From an uncultured Actinomycetes bacterium (GTDB lineage Bacteria > Actinomycetota > Thermoleophilia > Miltoncostaeales > Miltoncostaeaceae), in NCBI GenBank assembly GCA_903866425.1, contig CAIPNN010000095.1, positions 1 through 6,035 of the forward strand: a stretch of 6,035 nucleotides of DNA, read 5' to 3'. Below the pieces are notes generated by a model, which worked only from the letters and a program-made list of their open reading frames with translations, did no database searches and was not told the origin of the DNA. Every line of letters starts with the position of its first letter. The first letter of the stretch is position 1. A program made the translations under genes and the position numbers. Shown here piece by piece: positions 4,447 through 6,035 of this stretch.

Positions 4447-5559
4447 TCATGCGGGGAGGGCAAGCACCTCGATGGGGTCGTCGGCCGCCGGCAGGCCGGC
4501 CACCAGTGCGGCCAGGTCGTCCACCTTGCGAAGGCCGAGGTCGGGCAGTTCGGCCTCGGGGGGCAGGTGCGCAAACCACTGCTGCTGCCGCTGCTTGGGC
4601 AGCACCGTCATGCGGTAGCCCAGGGCATCGAGTTCGGATGCGATGTCGGCCGGGGTATGACCCAGCTGTGCCAGGCACCGCTGGTTGACGTGGCAGATGA
4701 CGTACGGGGCGTTGCCGCTGTCGGCGATGTCGCGCATGCCGCGGAGCGCCCGTGGCTCGCTGCCCTGCACCACCAGCTTCACCACGCGCAGGCGGCTGCC
4801 GTCAACGCGGCCGTCGTCCACCAGGGCGTCGAGGCTGGTACACGGGATGTCGTCAACGGCCACCTCGTTCTCGGCCAGCGGCAGGGAGGGGTCGGTCACG
4901 AGGTGGGCCGCGGTGGTTGCGCCCTGTACCACGCGTATCTGCAGGGTGGTCGGTTCGTCCCACAGGCCAAGGGGCAGTACTGAGCCGTGGTCCATGCCGT
5001 TGAGGGCGAGGTTGGCCTCGCACCATGCGCGCGGGTCGGCCGCGGGCTCGATGCCCACCACCGCGCCTGTGGGGCCCGTGAGTGCTCCGGCCACCACCGT
5101 GATGTACCCGGCGTTGGCCCCGCCATCAACCACCACATCGCCGGGGCGCACGATGGCCATGAGCGCGCGGGTCACGTGGTGTTCCCACCAGCCGTTGTTG
5201 TCGAGCAGTGAGGGCAGCACCACCGAGTCACTGGCCGCGGCGCGGAATCGGATGGGGCGGCCACCCACGGGGGCGCCACCCACCAGCGCCACCTCAACCG
5301 CGCCGTCGAGGGCGGCGATCGCCTTCAGTTGCCCGCCGGCGAACTCGGGCGCGGTGCGCATGAGCGTGATGAAGCGCTCCCAGGTCATGCCGTCGGCGAT
5401 CTCGGCCTGCCAGTGGGCCACCTCATCGGCGTTGGGCTCGCGGCCGAGGATTCCAGCGTAGGCCGCGCGGATCATGCGTCGGTCCTCGTGGGCGGCGAGT
5501 CCGCTGGCACGTGCCACGCGGTCGGCCGCGCGCTTTACGTCGTTCTTCCCGAATCCCAC
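4447..5559 (-). CDS. DUF4214-FkbM methyltransferase fusion protein
   Basis: 370 residues from GTG 5559; no clear Shine-Dalgarno. Residues about 28-73 match DUF4214 (AAYAGILGREPNADEVAHW ... ITLMRTAPEF), a short module often attached to surface or glycan-modifying proteins. Residues about 115-325 form a Rossmann-type FkbM methyltransferase domain: SAM motif I VVVDGGANAGY (142-152), acidic end of strand 2 VGIEP (168-172, Glu171), then TSLDALVDDG (241-250). The FkbM hallmark normally written KxDvEGxE reads KLVVQGSE (261-268), so the Asp and Glu are Val263 and Gln265, and a Glu usually found near the next strand appears as His290 in ICHVN. The SAM-binding half is intact, so it probably binds SAM; whether it methylates is uncertain. 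FkbM enzymes usually O-methylate sugars or natural products, but the acceptor here is unknown. About 137 bases separate it from the upstream glcF-like gene. Confidence 0.85.
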   Translation of the reverse strand: MGFGKNDVKRAADRVARASGLAAHEDRRMIRAAYAGILGREPNADEVAHWQAEIADGMTWERFITLMRTAPEFAGGQLKAIAALDGAVEVALVGGAPVGGRPIRFRAAASDSVVLPSLLDNNGWWEHHVTRALMAIVRPGDVVVDGGANAGYITVVAGALTGPTGAVVGIEPAADPRAWCEANLALNGMDHGSVLPLGLWDEPTTLQIRVVQGATTAAHLVTDPSLPLAENEVAVDDIPCTSLDALVDDGRVDGSRLRVVKLVVQGSEPRALRGMRDIADSGNAPYVICHVNQRCLAQLGHTPADIASELDALGYRMTVLPKQRQQQWFAHLPPEAELPDLGLRKVDDLAALVAGLPAADDPIEVLALPA

Positions 5560-5696
5560 GCCGCGACGCTACCGCACGAGGCCACAGCCTCTGGATACCC
5601 CCACGCTTTGTGCAGAACGATTCCTTGCGACCCGTGGATGTGGCAGGCTGCGCCCGCGCTGCTGGCCCTGCCGGGGGGGCGGGGCCGGCGGCGCAC
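5560..5696. other. Gap between glcF-like and FkbM genes, possible promoter region
   Basis: This 137-base stretch is the longest non-coding gap. Its left part (about 5585-5645) is the least GC-rich in the neighbourhood and could hold the minus-strand promoter of the FkbM gene, but I find no convincing -35/-10 pair. It contains GAGGC-CACA-GCCTC (5578-5591), a longer GGCAGG (5642-5647)/CCTGCC (5667-5672) pairing and a G-run (5673-5684). Neither stem has a T-run, so a terminator for the glcF-like gene is possible but not shown. Confidence 0.3.
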
Positions 5697-6035
5697 CTAA
5701 TCGACGATCTGCAGCGGGTGACGCACCTCGACGTCAGACCCCAGCGCATCGAGATGTGCGCGGATCTGGATTGCGCAGCCGGGGTTGGCCACGGCGACCA
5801 CCGGTGCGCCGGTGGCGATGATGGCCCGGGCCTTCTGCTCGCCGAGCGTCGCGGCCATTCCGGGCTCAAGTGCGGCGTACATACCGCCGGCACCGCAGCA
5901 CCGGCCGCCATCGCCCAGGTCAACGGGCGTGGCCCCGGCGTCGCGCAGCGTGCGGCGGATCTCGGGCCCAAGGCCCTGCGCCTGCAGGTGGTGGCAGGCG
6001 TCATGCACGGCCACGCGGCCCTCCACCTGGCGGCC
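5697..6035 (-). CDS. glcF: GlcF-like CCG-domain iron-sulfur oxidoreductase subunit, C-terminal fragment
   Basis: The last 112 residues of a gene whose 5' part lies beyond the window; it ends at TAG 5697-5699. The fragment is a cysteine-rich CCG domain: VHDACHHLQAQG (10-21, Cys14), GRCCGAGGMY (44-53, Cys46/Cys47) and NPGCAIQI (84-91, Cys87), closing with VRHPLQIVD. This order and the HDACH/CCG/NPGC trio are characteristic of the glycolate oxidase iron-sulfur subunit GlcF and its relatives (LutA, GlpC, HdrB-type), with the wording closest to GlcF. In GlcDEF the subunit carries Fe-S clusters and passes electrons from the flavin subunits during glycolate oxidation to glyoxylate. The N-terminal 4Fe-4S ferredoxin-type part is expected upstream but not seen. 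The gene symbol is therefore provisional. Confidence 0.8.
   Translation of the reverse strand, partial: GRQVEGRVAVHDACHHLQAQGLGPEIRRTLRDAGATPVDLGDGGRCCGAGGMYAALEPGMAATLGEQKARAIIATGAPVVAVANPGCAIQIRAHLDALGSDVEVRHPLQIVD

Noticed and set aside
4411..4983. Plus-strand 190-codon open frame opposite the FkbM gene
   Set aside because: The opposite strand carries the SAM-binding motifs and conserved FkbM order; the plus frame shows no domain.
5578..5591. GAGGC-CACA-GCCTC hairpin as an intrinsic terminator of the glcF-like gene
   Set aside because: The 5-bp stem is short, over 100 bases beyond the stop, and has no T-run.
5673..5684. G-rich run as a G-quadruplex
   Set aside because: Only two G-runs of useful length (7 and 4) lie close together; four are needed.
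5423..6004. Minus-strand 193-codon open frame bridging the glcF-like and FkbM genes
   Set aside because: It is out of frame with both recognised proteins, Arg/Pro-rich, and would overlap a convincing CCG domain.

Overview
The window is very GC-rich and densely coded. GTG start codons are frequent, stop/start overlaps are short, and the Ala/Pro/Thr-rich secreted proteins have an actinobacterial flavour. I infer a high-GC actinobacterium, possibly Thermoleophilia/Solirubrobacterales. That placement rests on composition and protein style only, because there is no rRNA or marker gene here. The region looks like ordinary chromosome: I see no insertion sequence, tRNA, rRNA, CRISPR array or origin, and no gap between genes exceeds about 140 bases.

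Plus-strand block, 1-2681. A truncated SGNH-hydrolase C-terminus (1-99) overlaps a secreted SGNH-like protein (96-1124). After a 67-base gap comes a lipoprotein of unknown function (1192-1758), whose stop codon shares one base with the start of an ApbE-type FAD:protein FMN transferase (1758-2681). The tight spacing suggests one transcript for cell-envelope and extracytoplasmic proteins. The ApbE gene raises the question of which protein it flavinylates; no canonical target motif is visible in the window.

Minus-strand block, 6035 down to 2695. It runs from the C-terminus of a GlcF-like iron-sulfur (CCG-domain) oxidoreductase subunit (5697-6035), through a DUF4214-FkbM methyltransferase fusion (4447-5559) and a small protein with two BamE-like repeats (3862-4344), to a Phd/YefM antitoxin with a PIN toxin (3555-3827 and 3154-3558) and an AHSA1/SRPBCC protein (2695-3135). 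All are co-directional. The toxin-antitoxin pair is a self-contained module: the toxin has no ATG, GTG or TTG in a position that keeps its first catalytic Asp, and it appears to start at a CTG overlapping the antitoxin stop. A perfect inverted repeat at the antitoxin start is a candidate autoregulatory operator.

The two blocks converge at 2681/2695, where an 8-bp inverted repeat built from both genes' final codons and stops may act as a bidirectional terminator. I see no strong case for a wholly new system. The points most worth a second look are the non-canonical toxin start, the coupled lipoprotein-ApbE pair, and the FkbM protein in which several normally acidic positions are replaced.
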